Shown: one piece after another, positions 1-8,750 of the stretch
How the letters are laid out: each line of letters opens with the position of its first letter
Numbering within the stretch: position 1 is the stretch's first letter
Origin: Ideonella aquatica
GTDB lineage: Bacteria > Pseudomonadota > Gammaproteobacteria > Burkholderiales > Burkholderiaceae_C
Direction: 5' to 3'
Length of the DNA stretch: 64,000 nt
Assembly (NCBI RefSeq): GCF_018069755.1
Contig: NZ_JAGQDE010000001.1
Coordinates: 248,001-312,000, forward strand
Notes under the pieces: model-generated
Told to the model about the DNA's origin: nothing
Database searches by the model: none
What the model saw: the letters and a program-made list of their open reading frames with translations, nothing else
Made by a program: the position numbers and the translations under genes

Positions 1-6
1 GCGCGC

Positions 7-1521
7 GTGAAGACGCTGTACCTGCGCATCTGGCTCACCGTGGTGGCCGCGCTGGCGCTGTTCGCGCTGGCCGGCGGCTGGATGGTGCAGCGCCACCTGG
101 AGCAGGAGCGGGCGCAGTTCGAGCAGCGCATCAGCGAGCGCATGGCCAGCTGGGCCGAGCTGATCGAGAACGCCCTGCCCGAGCCCACCGCCCCCGATTC
201 GGTGCAGGCCGCGATGCTGGCCGAGTGGTCGCAGCGCCTGCGCCTGCCGCTGGCGCTGGATGCGGCCGACGGCCGGCGCATTGCGGCGTCCGAAAGCTTT
301 GAGCGCCGCCAGGCGGCCAACCGGGGCGAGGTGCCGCGCAACGCCATCAGCACCCGCCTGGATGACGGCCGCACACTGTGGCTGATCCGCCCCAACCTGG
401 ACCGGCTGCTGCGCGAGGCAGCCGGCGGCCACGGCGAGCCGCGCCCGCCGCGCCCCGACGGCGCCGCGCCGCCGCCAGGCCCGAATGGCGACGGACCCGC
501 CGGCGAGCCCCCACCGCGGATGGCGCCACCCGACGGCCGCTTCGGCCCGCCGGGCCCGCCGGGTGAATCCGGCGAACTGACCGATGGGCCGCGCGGCGGC
601 CGTGACGACCGCCACCCGCCGTGGTGGCGCTTGATATTGCCGCGTGACTGGACGGCCGGCGCTGCCCTGGCCGCGCTGCTGGCGGCGCTGTTCGTGGCGG
701 TGGCCGGGGGCGCCTGGCCGGTGGTGCGTGGCCTGACGCGCCGCCTGGAGCGCCTGCGCCAGGGCGTCGAGGCCTTCGGCAGCGGCGCGCTGGACCAGCG
801 TGTGACCGTGCAGGGGCGCGACGAGGTGGCGGCCCTGGCCGCCAGCTTCAACCAGGCCGCCACCCGCATCCAGGCGCTGGTGCAGTCCCATCAGAACCTG
901 CTGGCCAACGCCAGCCATGAACTGCGTTCGCCGCTGGCTCGGCTGAAAATGGCGGTGTCCATGCTGGACGATGCGCCGCCGGCGATGCGTGAGAAGCTGG
1001 GCCGCGAGATCCACACCAACATCGCCGAGCTCGATGAACTGGTCGAGGAGGTTCTGTTGTCCAGTCGCCTGGAGGCCGGCGCGCCGCAGGAGCTGGACGA
1101 CAGCATCGACCTGGCCGCCCTGGCCGCCGAAGAGGCCGCCCGCGTGCAGGCCGAGGTCCAGGGCGCCGCGCTGCGCGTGCGCGGCAGCGAGCGCCTGTTG
1201 CGCCGTGCGCTGCGCAACCTGCTGGAGAACGCCCGCCGCTATGGCGGCGACGACGTCACGCTGCTGCTGGCCGAGTCGCCCGACGGGCTGCTTGTGCGCG
1301 TCTGTGACCGTGGCCCGGGCGTGCCCCAAGACCAGCGCGAGCGCATCTTCGAGCCCTTCTACCGCCTGCCCGGCCATGCCGAGCGCGAGGGCGGCGTGGG
1401 CCTGGGCCTGGCCCTGGTGCGACAGATCGCACAGGCCCACGGCGGTGCGGTGCGATGCGAGCCGCGCGAGGGCGGCGGCAGCTGCTTCGTGATCACACTG
1501 CCAGCCTCACGCCGGCTGTGA
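7..1521 (+). CDS. Sensor histidine kinase with Pro/Gly-rich periplasmic segment
   Basis: Inner-membrane two-component sensor kinase of 504 residues starting at GTG. There is an N-terminal membrane helix (about 6-28), a periplasmic region ending in a very Pro/Gly-rich stretch (about 140-208), a second helix (about 216-240) and a HAMP linker. The HisKA motif is ASHELRSPLARLK with the phosphorylated His at residue 304. The ATPase domain shows the N-box (NLLENARRYG), the G1 box (DRGPGVP) and the G2 box (GVGLGLALV). The fold is of the OmpR-partner type (CpxA/RstB-like). The partner response regulator should lie just upstream, outside the window. The 3' end overlaps the convergent MATE gene by 15 bases. 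The ligand is unknown. Confidence 0.9.
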   Translation: MKTLYLRIWLTVVAALALFALAGGWMVQRHLEQERAQFEQRISERMASWAELIENALPEPTAPDSVQAAMLAEWSQRLRLPLALDAADGRRIAASESFERRQAANRGEVPRNAISTRLDDGRTLWLIRPNLDRLLREAAGGHGEPRPPRPDGAAPPPGPNGDGPAGEPPPRMAPPDGRFGPPGPPGESGELTDGPRGGRDDRHPPWWRLILPRDWTAGAALAALLAALFVAVAGGAWPVVRGLTRRLERLRQGVEAFGSGALDQRVTVQGRDEVAALAASFNQAATRIQALVQSHQNLLANASHELRSPLARLKMAVSMLDDAPPAMREKLGREIHTNIAELDELVEEVLLSSRLEAGAPQELDDSIDLAALAAEEAARVQAEVQGAALRVRGSERLLRRALRNLLENARRYGGDDVTLLLAESPDGLLVRVCDRGPGVPQDQRERIFEPFYRLPGHAEREGGVGLGLALVRQIAQAHGGAVRCEPREGGGSCFVITLPASRRL

Positions 1522-2880
1522 GCCCCGCTGGCGCAGCACCCAGGCCTTGAAGCCCACCAGGAACACGCTGCACAGCACCAGCGCCAGTGTGGCAGCGGCC
1601 CAGAAGCCTGGCGCACCGCGCAGGGCGTCGGGCACCCGCGAGCCGTCATCGAAGGCCAGCTGCGCGCCCAGGCCCAGCCCGATGCCCCACAGCGTGCCGG
1701 CATAGATCACCATCGGCACCGTCGCCACGCGCCAGGCGCGCAACACGAAGGCGGCCATGGTCTGGGCCGCGTCGCACACGTGGAAGACCACCAGCCAGGA
1801 CAGCAGCGACAGCGCCACCGCCGCCACCGCCGCGTCCCCGGTGTACAGGCCCACCACCTGCACCCGGCCCAGGTAGATCGCGCCGGCCAGCACGCCCGAG
1901 CTGATCAGCGCCAGCGCCATCGCATGCCAGCCCAGGCGACGCGCATCGGCCAGGTCGCCCGCACCCACGCGCTGCGCCACCAGCGTGCTGCCGGCATTGG
2001 CCAGCGACAGCGGCAGCATGAACATCAGCGAGACCAGGTTCATCGCGATCTGGTGGCCCGCCACCGGCACGGTGCCCAGGCGGGCGATGAAGAAGGCCAT
2101 GAACGAGAAGGCGCTGACCTCCACCAGCACCGCCATGCCCATCGGCACGCCCAGGCGCAGCAGACCCAGGATGGCGGCGCGGTTGGGCGGATGCAGGCCG
2201 CGGCCCCACAGTGCAAAGCGGTCGTAGAAGCGGTCGTGGTGCAGCACCCAGGCGGCCACCAGCAACTGCAGCCACAGTGCCGCGGCAGTGGCCAGGCCGG
2301 CGCCGGTGACCCCCAGTGCCGGCACGCCCACCGCCGGCCAGCCGAACACCAGCACGGTGGACAGCGGCAGCTTCAGGCCCAGCCCCGCCAACTGCAGCAC
2401 CATCACCGCCTTGGGCCGTGACACCGCGGTGTTGAAGGCGCGGTAGACCGTGAACAGCAGCGAGGCCGGCAGCGCCACCGCCAGCGCCAACAGGTAGCCG
2501 CGCACCTTGGCTTCCATCTCGGGCGTGGCGCGCGACAGCGCCAGGAAGGGCTGCGGGAACAGCAGCAGCGTGCAGCCCAGCAGCGACAGGCCCAGCGCCA
2601 GCCAGATGCCCTGGTGCAGCTCGTCGCCCGCCGCCTCCAGCCGGCCGGCGCCGAAGAGCTGGCCCACCACGGGCGACACGGCCAGCACCGCCCCCATCAG
2701 GCCGACGAAGACCGTGATGTAGGCCGCTGCGCCCACCGCGAACGCGCCCAGGTCGGCGGGCGAGTGGCGCGCCACCAGCAGGGTGTCGATGGTGCCGAAG
2801 GCCAGCACCGCCAGTTGGCCCACCAGCACCGGCCAGGCCAGCGGCACCAGCCGGCGGACGCTGTCGCTGAAGCGGATCAT
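1507..2880 (-). CDS. MATE family multidrug/Na+ exporter
   Basis: Multidrug and toxic compound extrusion transporter of 457 residues, the usual size for the family, with about 12 hydrophobic helices across its length. It starts MIRFSDSVRRLVPLAWPVL, and the helix-1 pattern PVLVGQLA followed by DTLLVARHS is typical of NorM/MATE proteins. Proteins of this family export cationic drugs or metabolites in exchange for Na+ or H+. The ATG start overlaps the stop of the upstream DUF1289 gene as ATGA, so translation is probably coupled. A longer open frame continues upstream but lies inside that neighbour and is not needed. Substrate cannot be told from the sequence. Confidence 0.9.
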   Translation of the reverse strand: MIRFSDSVRRLVPLAWPVLVGQLAVLAFGTIDTLLVARHSPADLGAFAVGAAAYITVFVGLMGAVLAVSPVVGQLFGAGRLEAAGDELHQGIWLALGLSLLGCTLLLFPQPFLALSRATPEMEAKVRGYLLALAVALPASLLFTVYRAFNTAVSRPKAVMVLQLAGLGLKLPLSTVLVFGWPAVGVPALGVTGAGLATAAALWLQLLVAAWVLHHDRFYDRFALWGRGLHPPNRAAILGLLRLGVPMGMAVLVEVSAFSFMAFFIARLGTVPVAGHQIAMNLVSLMFMLPLSLANAGSTLVAQRVGAGDLADARRLGWHAMALALISSGVLAGAIYLGRVQVVGLYTGDAAVAAVALSLLSWLVVFHVCDAAQTMAAFVLRAWRVATVPMVIYAGTLWGIGLGLGAQLAFDDGSRVPDALRGAPGFWAAATLALVLCSVFLVGFKAWVLRQRGSQPA

Positions 2881-3332
2881 GGGGCGGTGCCGTCCAGACT
2901 GTGCGGATCCGGGTGGTCGGTGCCCGTGGCCAGCCGGGCCCGCTCGGCATAGCGGTTGAAGCGCCAGGCGGTGGCCTCCAGGCTGATGCGGCGCCACACC
3001 CCGCGCTTCTCGGCAGGCGACATCTGCGGCCAGTGCTGTACCTCGTGCTCGGTGCGACCGCAGCCCTTGCACAGCGCGTCGCCCTGGGCGGTGGAGCAGA
3101 TCGCGATGCAGGGCGCATCGGGCGTGCTGCGGTACCAGTCCAGCCAGGCCTCGCGAGCGGCCGAGGGCATCGACGCTTCATCGGCCTCGGGCTCGCGGTA
3201 GTACACCATCAGCGCATACACCTCGGCCAGCGCGCGCACCTCGGCGCAGGCCTGCAGCCCATCGGGCGAGGGCTTGCGGGCGCGCCACCAGTTGATCGCG
3301 AGCTCGATGTCGGTGATGTGGATGCCGGCCAT
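2877..3332 (-). CDS. DUF3717-DUF1289 fusion protein
   Basis: Small cytoplasmic protein of 151 residues built from two uncharacterised domains. Residues 1-70 (starting MAGIHITDIELAINWWRARK) match the DUF3717 pattern seen in Burkholderiales. Residues about 80-130 carry a DUF1289-type Cys cluster, PCIAICSTAQGDALCKGCGR, followed by a conserved W...W-R region. DUF1289 proteins are thought to bind a metal or Fe-S centre through this cluster, but no activity is established. The start is chosen at the ATG giving the complete DUF3717 domain; the frame stays open upstream without coding character. It is translationally coupled to the MATE gene downstream. Confidence 0.8.
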   Translation of the reverse strand: MAGIHITDIELAINWWRARKPSPDGLQACAEVRALAEVYALMVYYREPEADEASMPSAAREAWLDWYRSTPDAPCIAICSTAQGDALCKGCGRTEHEVQHWPQMSPAEKRGVWRRISLEATAWRFNRYAERARLATGTDHPDPHSLDGTAP

Positions 3333-3350
3333 GGGCGGGGACAGAAGACG

Positions 3351-3375
3351 AAAAAGCCGCCCGGGCGGGCGGCTT
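3351..3375 (-). terminator. Rho-independent terminator
   Basis: A perfect 9-bp stem (3354-3362 pairing with 3367-3375, loop of four bases) followed on the minus strand by a run of five T (the A run at 3351-3355). It lies 46 bases downstream of the OmpA-like gene stop and should end that transcript. The DUF1289 gene downstream then needs its own promoter or read-through. Confidence 0.75.
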
Positions 3376-3420
3376 CGCGATGGTAGCGGGTCTGACTGAC
3401 CCGCGACGATCAGGGCTGTG

Positions 3421-3918
3421 TCAGTCGACCAGGCGGATCTCGACGCGGCGGGCCTGGTCGGCGGTGCCGTCACCGGTGGTGGACTCGGGCTTGCGCAGGC
3501 CGATGCGGGCGGCATCGATGCCGCCGGCCACCAGCGCGGCGCGCACGGCCTTGGCGCGGTTCTTGGCCAGCTCGGCGTTCTTGGCGGGGTCGCCGCTGGC
3601 GTCATGGAAGCCCGACAGCACCAGCTTCTTGCCCGCGGCCGCAGTGGCGGCAGCCTGGGCCTTGGCGATCTCGGCGGCGGCCTCGGCGGGCAGCTCGGCC
3701 GAGCCGACAGCGAAGAACAGCGTGCCGGCCAGTTCGCCGCTCAGCGGGCCGTCGATCAGGGCGTCGTCAGTTGCCACGGCTGCGGCAGGCGCGGGTGCGG
3801 CCGACTTGTGCAACTGGCGCAGAGCCAGGCCGCCGATCAGGCCGAACAGCAGCAGCGTGATGATGCCAATCGTGGTCCAGACGCCTACACGGGCGCCGTC
3901 GTCGATGTCGTCGAGCAT
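3421..3918 (-). CDS. Membrane-anchored OmpA-like domain protein
   Basis: Protein of 165 residues. A single N-terminal membrane helix (about 12-34, WTTIGIITLLLFGLIGGLAL) follows a short acidic cytoplasmic start. An Ala/Pro linker and an OmpA C-terminal type domain follow (about 60-165). This domain has the peptidoglycan-binding pattern: an FFAVGSAEL strand, LSGFHDASGD, and NAELAKNRAKAVRAAL (the NxxLSxxRAxxV helix). It probably tethers the inner membrane to peptidoglycan. It has no beta-barrel, so it is not a porin. The gene stands alone, with a terminator just downstream and a purine-rich GGAGGACACCC stretch before the ATG. Its partner and exact role are unknown. Confidence 0.8.
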   Translation of the reverse strand: MLDDIDDGARVGVWTTIGIITLLLFGLIGGLALRQLHKSAAPAPAAAVATDDALIDGPLSGELAGTLFFAVGSAELPAEAAAEIAKAQAAATAAAGKKLVLSGFHDASGDPAKNAELAKNRAKAVRAALVAGGIDAARIGLRKPESTTGDGTADQARRVEIRLVD

Positions 3919-3984
3919 GGGTGTCCTCCGGGGATATTCGTTCGGGTCAACCCCGGATTCTAGGCGGCCCGCATCGCTGCTCCC

Positions 3985-6693
3985 TTACAGCGTCTTGGTG
4001 CAGAGCTTGAAGTCGGCATCCTCGGCAAAGGGCTTGATCTGGAAGCCCAGGCTGCGCATCAGGCGCAGCATGCCGTCGTTGTTGGCCAGCACCAGGCCTT
4101 CAATCTCGGCCAGGCCCTTGGTGCGGGCGACGTCCATGATGCTGAGCATCAGGCGCGATCCCAGGCCCTGGCCGGCGTAGCCATCCGACACCACCAGCGA
4201 GAACTCGCAGCTGGTCTGGTCGGGGTTGGTGATGTAGCGCGAGACGCCGATGATCTGCTCGGTCTCCACGAAGCTGCCGTCGTCCTGCAGCACGCGGTCG
4301 GTGTGCACGGCGACCAGCGCCATCTCGCGGTCGTAGTCGATCAGCGTGTAGCGCGCCAGCATCTTGGCCGGCAGCTCCTGCATCGAGCTGACGAAGCGGA
4401 AGTAGCGGCTCTCGGGCGACAGGCTCTTGACCAGGGCCTGCAGCATCTCGGCGTCGTCGGGCTGGATCGGGCGGATGGTGTAGAGGCCGCCACCCTTCAT
4501 CGGCCACTCGCGCTCCAGGCCGGCCGGGTAGGGCAGGATGGCCAGGTGGTGGAAGGCCTGGTTCTGCGGACCGGCATGCTCGATCACCACGCGGGCGTCC
4601 ACCGCCACCGCGCCGTCCTCGTCGACGATGATCGGGTTGATGTCCATTTCCTGCAGCTGGGGCAGGGCGCAGACCATCTCGGACAGGCGCAGCAGCACCT
4701 GCTCGAGCGACTCGATGTTCACCGGTGGCGCACCGCGCCAGTGGCCCAGGGTCTCGGCCACGCGGGCGCGCTCGATCAGCCGGCGCGCCAGGAACTGGTT
4801 CAGCGGTGGCAGCTCCATCGCCTGGTCGTTGATCAGCTCGATCATCGTGCCGCCGGCGCCGAAGGTGATCACCGGGCCGAAAGGGTCGTCGGTGGTCAGG
4901 CCGATGTAGAGCTCGCGCCCGCGCGGCTTGCCGCTCATCGGCTGGATCGTCACGCCATTGATGCGCGCGCCGGGCTTGGCCTTGGCCACCCGGGCCAGCA
5001 TGTCGTTGAAGGTGTCGCGCACCTGGGTGGCGGTCATCACGCCCAGCGCCACGCCCTGCACGTCGGACTTGTGGCTGATGTCGGGCGAGTCGATCTTCAA
5101 TGCCACCGGGTAGCCCAGCTGGCTGGCGATCAGCATCGCCTCGTTGGCGGTGCGGGCCAGCATGGTGCGGGTGACCGGGATGTGGAAGGCGGCCAGCAGG
5201 GCCTTGGACTCCATCTCGGTCAGCACGCGGCGGCGCTCGGCCAGCACGCCCTCGATCAGCAGGCGCGCGCCTTCGGTGTCGGGCGTGGCCAGCGTGGACA
5301 GCGGCGGTGGCGTCTGCGTCAGCAGCTGCTGGTTCTGGTAGAAACTGGCGATGTTGCCGAAGGCGTCCACCGCGGCCTCGGGGGTGCGGAAACTGGGCAG
5401 CGGCTTGGCGTTGAGCAGCTCGCGCGCCGGACGCACGCTGTCGTCACCCATCCAGCAGGCCACCACCGGCTTGCCCAGTCGGGCCGAGCCGTCGATCACC
5501 GCCTGGGCGATGACCACCGGGTCAGCACCGGGATAGCAGGCTGGCTTGGGGGCGTAGATGGCCAGCACGCCATCGACGCCGCTGTCCTTGCCGCAAGCCT
5601 CGACGGCGGCTTTGTAATGGGCCTCGGTGGCGTCCTCGCCCAGGTCCAGCACCTGGTTCAGCGAGGCGCTGGGCGACAGCAGCGGCGCCAGGGCGTTGCG
5701 GTTCTGGGGATCCAGGCGGGCCACTTCCAGGCCGATGTCGTTGGTCCAGTCGGCGGCCAGCACGCCGGGGCCGCCGCCATTGGTGACGATGGCCAGGCGC
5801 TTGCCCACCGGCCGGTAGCGCGAGGCCAGGCAGCGCGCCGCCGAGAACAGCTGCGTGAAGGCGCGCACGCGCACCACGCCAGCGCGGCGCAGCGCGGCTT
5901 CGAACACGTCGTCGGCGCCGACGATGGCCGCCGAGTGGGTGAGCGCCGCGGTGGTGCCCGCCGGCATGCGGCCGGCCTTCATCACCACCACCGGCTTGAC
6001 CGAGGCCGCGGCGCGCAGCGCGCTCATGAAGCGCCGCGCGTGGGTGATGCCCTCCATGTAGACCAGGATGCTGTGGGTGGCGCCGTCGGTGGCCAGGAAG
6101 TCCAGCACCTGGGCCAGATCGACCGCGGTGTTGGCGCCCAGCGAGACCACGGTGGAAAAGCCCACCCCGTTGCGCCGCGCCCAGTCCAGGATCGACGAGG
6201 TCAGCGCGCCCGACTGCGACACCAGCGCCAGCGGCCCCGGTGCCGCCATCGGCCCCGCCGCACTGGCATTGAGCTTGAGCAGCGGCCGCTGGAAGCCCAG
6301 CGAATTGGGGCCCAGCAGGTGCACGCCATGGCGCTTGGCCACCGCATGCAGGTTGGCGCAGGCGGGGCCGGGCAGGTTGGCCGACAGCACCAGCGCGGCG
6401 CGGCAGCGGATGCGCCCGGCGATTTCCAGCGCGGCCTCGATCTGCTCGTGCGGCAGCGCGATCACCGCCAGATCGGCCCGGGTGTGCGCCAGGTCCGACA
6501 AGGTGCCGGTCATCTCGATGTCGAGGAAGCTGATCTGGCCGCTGAAGCCGTTGTGGGTCAGCTCGGTCAGCAGGGCCCGCGCCATCGGCGCCTGGCTGTC
6601 CAGGTCCTCCGGGTTGCCGGCAAAGACAATGATGGATCGGGGCGAGAAGAGCGGCGTGAGGAAATGCTGGTCCACGTCGGCGGCAGGGCCCAT
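3985..6693 (-). CDS. Pat-like acyl-CoA synthetase (NDP-forming)/GNAT acetyltransferase fusion
   Basis: A 902-residue protein with the layout of bacterial lysine acetyltransferase Pat (YfiQ/PatZ). It has a CoA-binding domain (about 12-110), succinyl-CoA-synthetase-like domains (about 145-460), an ATP-grasp region (about 490-700) and a C-terminal GNAT domain (about 735-890) with the acetyl-CoA loop GYAGQGLGSRLM. Pat proteins acetylate lysines of acetyl-CoA synthetase and other central enzymes using acetyl-CoA. The position of the phosphorylated His of ADP-forming acyl-CoA synthetases is occupied by His253 here (AALTHSAAIVG). As I recall, enterobacterial Pat has lost this His. The protein could therefore keep synthetase activity. 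It is monocistronic with no obvious partner. Confidence 0.88.
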   Translation of the reverse strand: MGPAADVDQHFLTPLFSPRSIIVFAGNPEDLDSQAPMARALLTELTHNGFSGQISFLDIEMTGTLSDLAHTRADLAVIALPHEQIEAALEIAGRIRCRAALVLSANLPGPACANLHAVAKRHGVHLLGPNSLGFQRPLLKLNASAAGPMAAPGPLALVSQSGALTSSILDWARRNGVGFSTVVSLGANTAVDLAQVLDFLATDGATHSILVYMEGITHARRFMSALRAAASVKPVVVMKAGRMPAGTTAALTHSAAIVGADDVFEAALRRAGVVRVRAFTQLFSAARCLASRYRPVGKRLAIVTNGGGPGVLAADWTNDIGLEVARLDPQNRNALAPLLSPSASLNQVLDLGEDATEAHYKAAVEACGKDSGVDGVLAIYAPKPACYPGADPVVIAQAVIDGSARLGKPVVACWMGDDSVRPARELLNAKPLPSFRTPEAAVDAFGNIASFYQNQQLLTQTPPPLSTLATPDTEGARLLIEGVLAERRRVLTEMESKALLAAFHIPVTRTMLARTANEAMLIASQLGYPVALKIDSPDISHKSDVQGVALGVMTATQVRDTFNDMLARVAKAKPGARINGVTIQPMSGKPRGRELYIGLTTDDPFGPVITFGAGGTMIELINDQAMELPPLNQFLARRLIERARVAETLGHWRGAPPVNIESLEQVLLRLSEMVCALPQLQEMDINPIIVDEDGAVAVDARVVIEHAGPQNQAFHHLAILPYPAGLEREWPMKGGGLYTIRPIQPDDAEMLQALVKSLSPESRYFRFVSSMQELPAKMLARYTLIDYDREMALVAVHTDRVLQDDGSFVETEQIIGVSRYITNPDQTSCEFSLVVSDGYAGQGLGSRLMLSIMDVARTKGLAEIEGLVLANNDGMLRLMRSLGFQIKPFAEDADFKLCTKTL

Positions 6694-6776
6694 CAGGCCC
6701 CGGGAGACACGATCCGGTCAGCATACTCCGGTCTAGGGTTAACCAGAGGGGTGCCCCCGTGCCGCCTTGCTGCGGG

Positions 6777-7550
6777 TCAAGTCAGAACGCCATCGGCCAG
6801 CCATTGGTGCAGATGGGCGACCACTTCCGCTGGCGCTGCATCGCCGCAGCGGGCCGCAGCCACCTGGCACAGCGTGCCGATGTCGGTTCCGCCGGCCACC
6901 GCCTGCAACAGCGTGGCCTCGTCGTCGCCAACGACACGCCAGTGCCGCGCCAGGCCCTGGCGCCAGACCAGCACCGGGTGGCAATGCGCCGTGGGCAGTT
7001 CGGTCTGCGCCTGATCGTCGGCGTGCAGCGCCTGCCACAGCGGCGTGATGTCCCAGTCCAGCCGCAGCAGGCGGACAGCGGGGTGCAGGCGCAGCGGCCA
7101 CGCCGCCCAGGCCTCGGGCGGCTGCGACCGCAGCGCAGCGGCATCGAGCACCGGGGCATCAGGGTCGTCGAGGACCTGACCCATCGTCCACTCGAAACGG
7201 GCCAGGTCGGCCAGCGCGGCAGCATGGGGCCGGTCACTGGACGCGATGAAGTCGGCCAGGCGGTCGCCGAACCAGCGGATCGAGGCGCGCTGGCTGGGGT
7301 GGGTGGCCAGGTAGTCGGTGGCCAGCGCGTCAAAGGCCTCGTCGCCCAGCACACGGTGCAGCACCGGGTGGTTGTCGCGCAGCGCCGCGCTCAGGCGGGC
7401 ACGGTAGGCGTGGCGGTAGATGCCCAGCTGCGGCGCACGGCCGCCCAGCGGGCGCAGCACGGCCAACGCTGGCCTGGGGTCGTCGCTGGTCAGGCCGTGT
7501 GCGAAGGCCCGTTGCAGCGTCTCGGACGATGGGGCGGTGACGACGGTCAT
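6777..7550 (-). CDS. bufC: DUF2063 protein, bufferin-operon BufC-like partner
   Basis: Protein of 257 residues with the N-terminal DUF2063 putative DNA-binding-like fold (LQRAFAHGLTSDDPRPALAV, then IYRHAYRARLSAALRDNHP and the FDALATDYLATHPSQ region). Proteins of this type (BufC/HvfC) partner DUF692 oxygenases, where they are thought to recruit and position the RiPP precursor. Despite the domain name, a DNA-binding role is unlikely here. The ATG overlaps the stop of the DUF692 gene (ATGA), which indicates coupling and a stable enzyme-partner complex. It is the last gene of the operon; I saw no DoxX-type bufD gene. The gene symbol is given by operon analogy. Confidence 0.8.
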   Translation of the reverse strand: MTVVTAPSSETLQRAFAHGLTSDDPRPALAVLRPLGGRAPQLGIYRHAYRARLSAALRDNHPVLHRVLGDEAFDALATDYLATHPSQRASIRWFGDRLADFIASSDRPHAAALADLARFEWTMGQVLDDPDAPVLDAAALRSQPPEAWAAWPLRLHPAVRLLRLDWDITPLWQALHADDQAQTELPTAHCHPVLVWRQGLARHWRVVGDDEATLLQAVAGGTDIGTLCQVAAARCGDAAPAEVVAHLHQWLADGVLT

Positions 7551-8383
7551 GCCGGCACCGCTTCGGACAGCGCCGCGCGGGCCACGCGCCGGGCGGTGTC
7601 CAGTTCGGCCAGCAGCTCGGGCAGCGGCGGGATGGCGTCGTCGCGCTCGATCATCACCGGCACGGCGCCCAGCCGGCGCACGGTGTGCGCGTACAGGGCC
7701 CAGACCGGATCGCTGACCGGGTGGTCGTGGGTGTCGATCGGCCCGTCTTCGGTCATCTGGTGGCCGGCCAGATGCAATTGCGTGACCCGCGTGGGCGGCA
7801 TGGCGTCGATGAAGGCCTGGGGATCGAAGCCATGGTGCTGGGCGCTGACCCAGACGTTGTTGACGTCCAGCAGGATCTCGCAGTCGGCGCGCTGGGCCAC
7901 TTCGGCCAGGAAACGGGCCTCGTCCATCTCGTCGGCCTGCCAGCCCACATAGCTGGACACGTTTTCCAGCAGCAGGCGCTGGCCCAGCGCGTCCTGCACC
8001 TGGCTGATGCGCTCGACCACGTGGCGCAGCATCGCTTCAGTGTAGGGCAGGGGCAGCAGGTCGTGCAGGTAGCGGTGATCGACACGGCCCCAGCACAGGT
8101 GGTCGGAGATCCGGCAGGGCTGGACGCGGTCGATCAGGGCGCGCAGCTCCCGCAGGTAGCTGCGATCGAGCGCCTCGGTGCTGCCGATCGCCAGTGACAC
8201 GCCATGCATGGCGATCGGGATGTCGCGCCGGATGGCGTCCAGGTGGGCCAGCGGCCGGCCGCCCGGCACCAGGTAGTTCTCCGAGATGATTTCCAGCCAG
8301 TCCAACCCCCACTCGCGGGGTGGCCGGGCGCGGAAATCCCCGTAGTGCTCGGTGCGCAGGCCGATGCCGAAGCCGCTGCCCAT
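7547..8383 (-). CDS. bufB: DUF692 multinuclear non-heme iron oxygenase (BufB-like)
   Basis: MNIO-family enzyme of 278 residues with a TIM-barrel fold. Likely metal ligands fall in conserved pieces: GIGLRTEHYGDF, MHGVSLAIGS, ISDHLCWGR, LLENVSSYVGW, LDVNNVWVSAQHHGFD, LHLAGH and IDTHDHPVSDPVW. MNIO enzymes use two or three iron atoms and O2 to modify Cys residues of RiPP precursors. Known products are oxazolone/thioamide (methanobactin type) and thiooxazole (bufferin type). The start at MGSGFGIGLR lies 10 bases after the precursor stop with a GAAGG-like ribosome site. A longer frame upstream would run into the precursor gene and is rejected. The substrate should be the Cys-rich peptide encoded immediately upstream. 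Confidence 0.88.
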   Translation of the reverse strand: MGSGFGIGLRTEHYGDFRARPPREWGLDWLEIISENYLVPGGRPLAHLDAIRRDIPIAMHGVSLAIGSTEALDRSYLRELRALIDRVQPCRISDHLCWGRVDHRYLHDLLPLPYTEAMLRHVVERISQVQDALGQRLLLENVSSYVGWQADEMDEARFLAEVAQRADCEILLDVNNVWVSAQHHGFDPQAFIDAMPPTRVTQLHLAGHQMTEDGPIDTHDHPVSDPVWALYAHTVRRLGAVPVMIERDDAIPPLPELLAELDTARRVARAALSEAVPA

Positions 8384-8393
8384 GGCCTTCGGC

Positions 8394-8660
8394 TTACTTG
8401 GCCGCCATCGGCTTGCCGCCGGCCTTGGTGCAGGCCTCGGCCGACTTGGCATGGGTCCAGCCCTGGCCCTTGCAGCCGTTCATGCCCTTGCACTCGTTGC
8501 TGGCCGTCTTGCACTCGGAATGGCCCTTGCAGCTGTTGGCGCCGGCGCACTGCACGCCCTTGTCGCCCGCGGCCTGCGCCGTGGCGGGGGCGCCCAGCGC
8601 GAACAGCGCGGCACAGGTGGCGGCCAGCGCGAGCGTGGCGGGGGTCTTGGTGGTGGGCAT
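8394..8660 (-). CDS. bufA: Cys-rich secreted bufferin-type precursor peptide
   Basis: An 88-residue protein with a Sec signal peptide (to about residue 32, ending ATAQAAG). The mature part has six Cys in the pattern CAGANSC, CKGHSEC, NECKGMNGCKGQGW and SAEACTKAGGK. Repeated CKG units and the C-terminal W...C...GGK piece resemble bufferin 2 (BufA2) precursors. These become periplasmic copper-binding RiPPs after MNIO modification. An ATG sits directly on the AGGAG ribosome site, with a second ATG two codons on. I chose the second because it gives normal six-base spacing. Assignment to BufA2 rather than another MNIO substrate class is by pattern memory. Copper induction is expected but no operator was identified. 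Confidence 0.8.
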   Translation of the reverse strand: MPTTKTPATLALAATCAALFALGAPATAQAAGDKGVQCAGANSCKGHSECKTASNECKGMNGCKGQGWTHAKSAEACTKAGGKPMAAK

Positions 8661-8750
8661 GAGCATCTCCTGGGAGGTTGAAGGGTTGCCAGGTCTGGCC
8701 TGACACCCTTCAGTCGCGCCAGGATCCGCCACCCTGACAGGTGTTTACCC

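Noticed and set aside
4303-7014. Long plus-strand open frame opposite the Pat-like gene
   Set aside because: The translation is His/Gln/Arg-rich low-complexity typical of antisense frames in high-GC DNA; the minus strand has clear domains.
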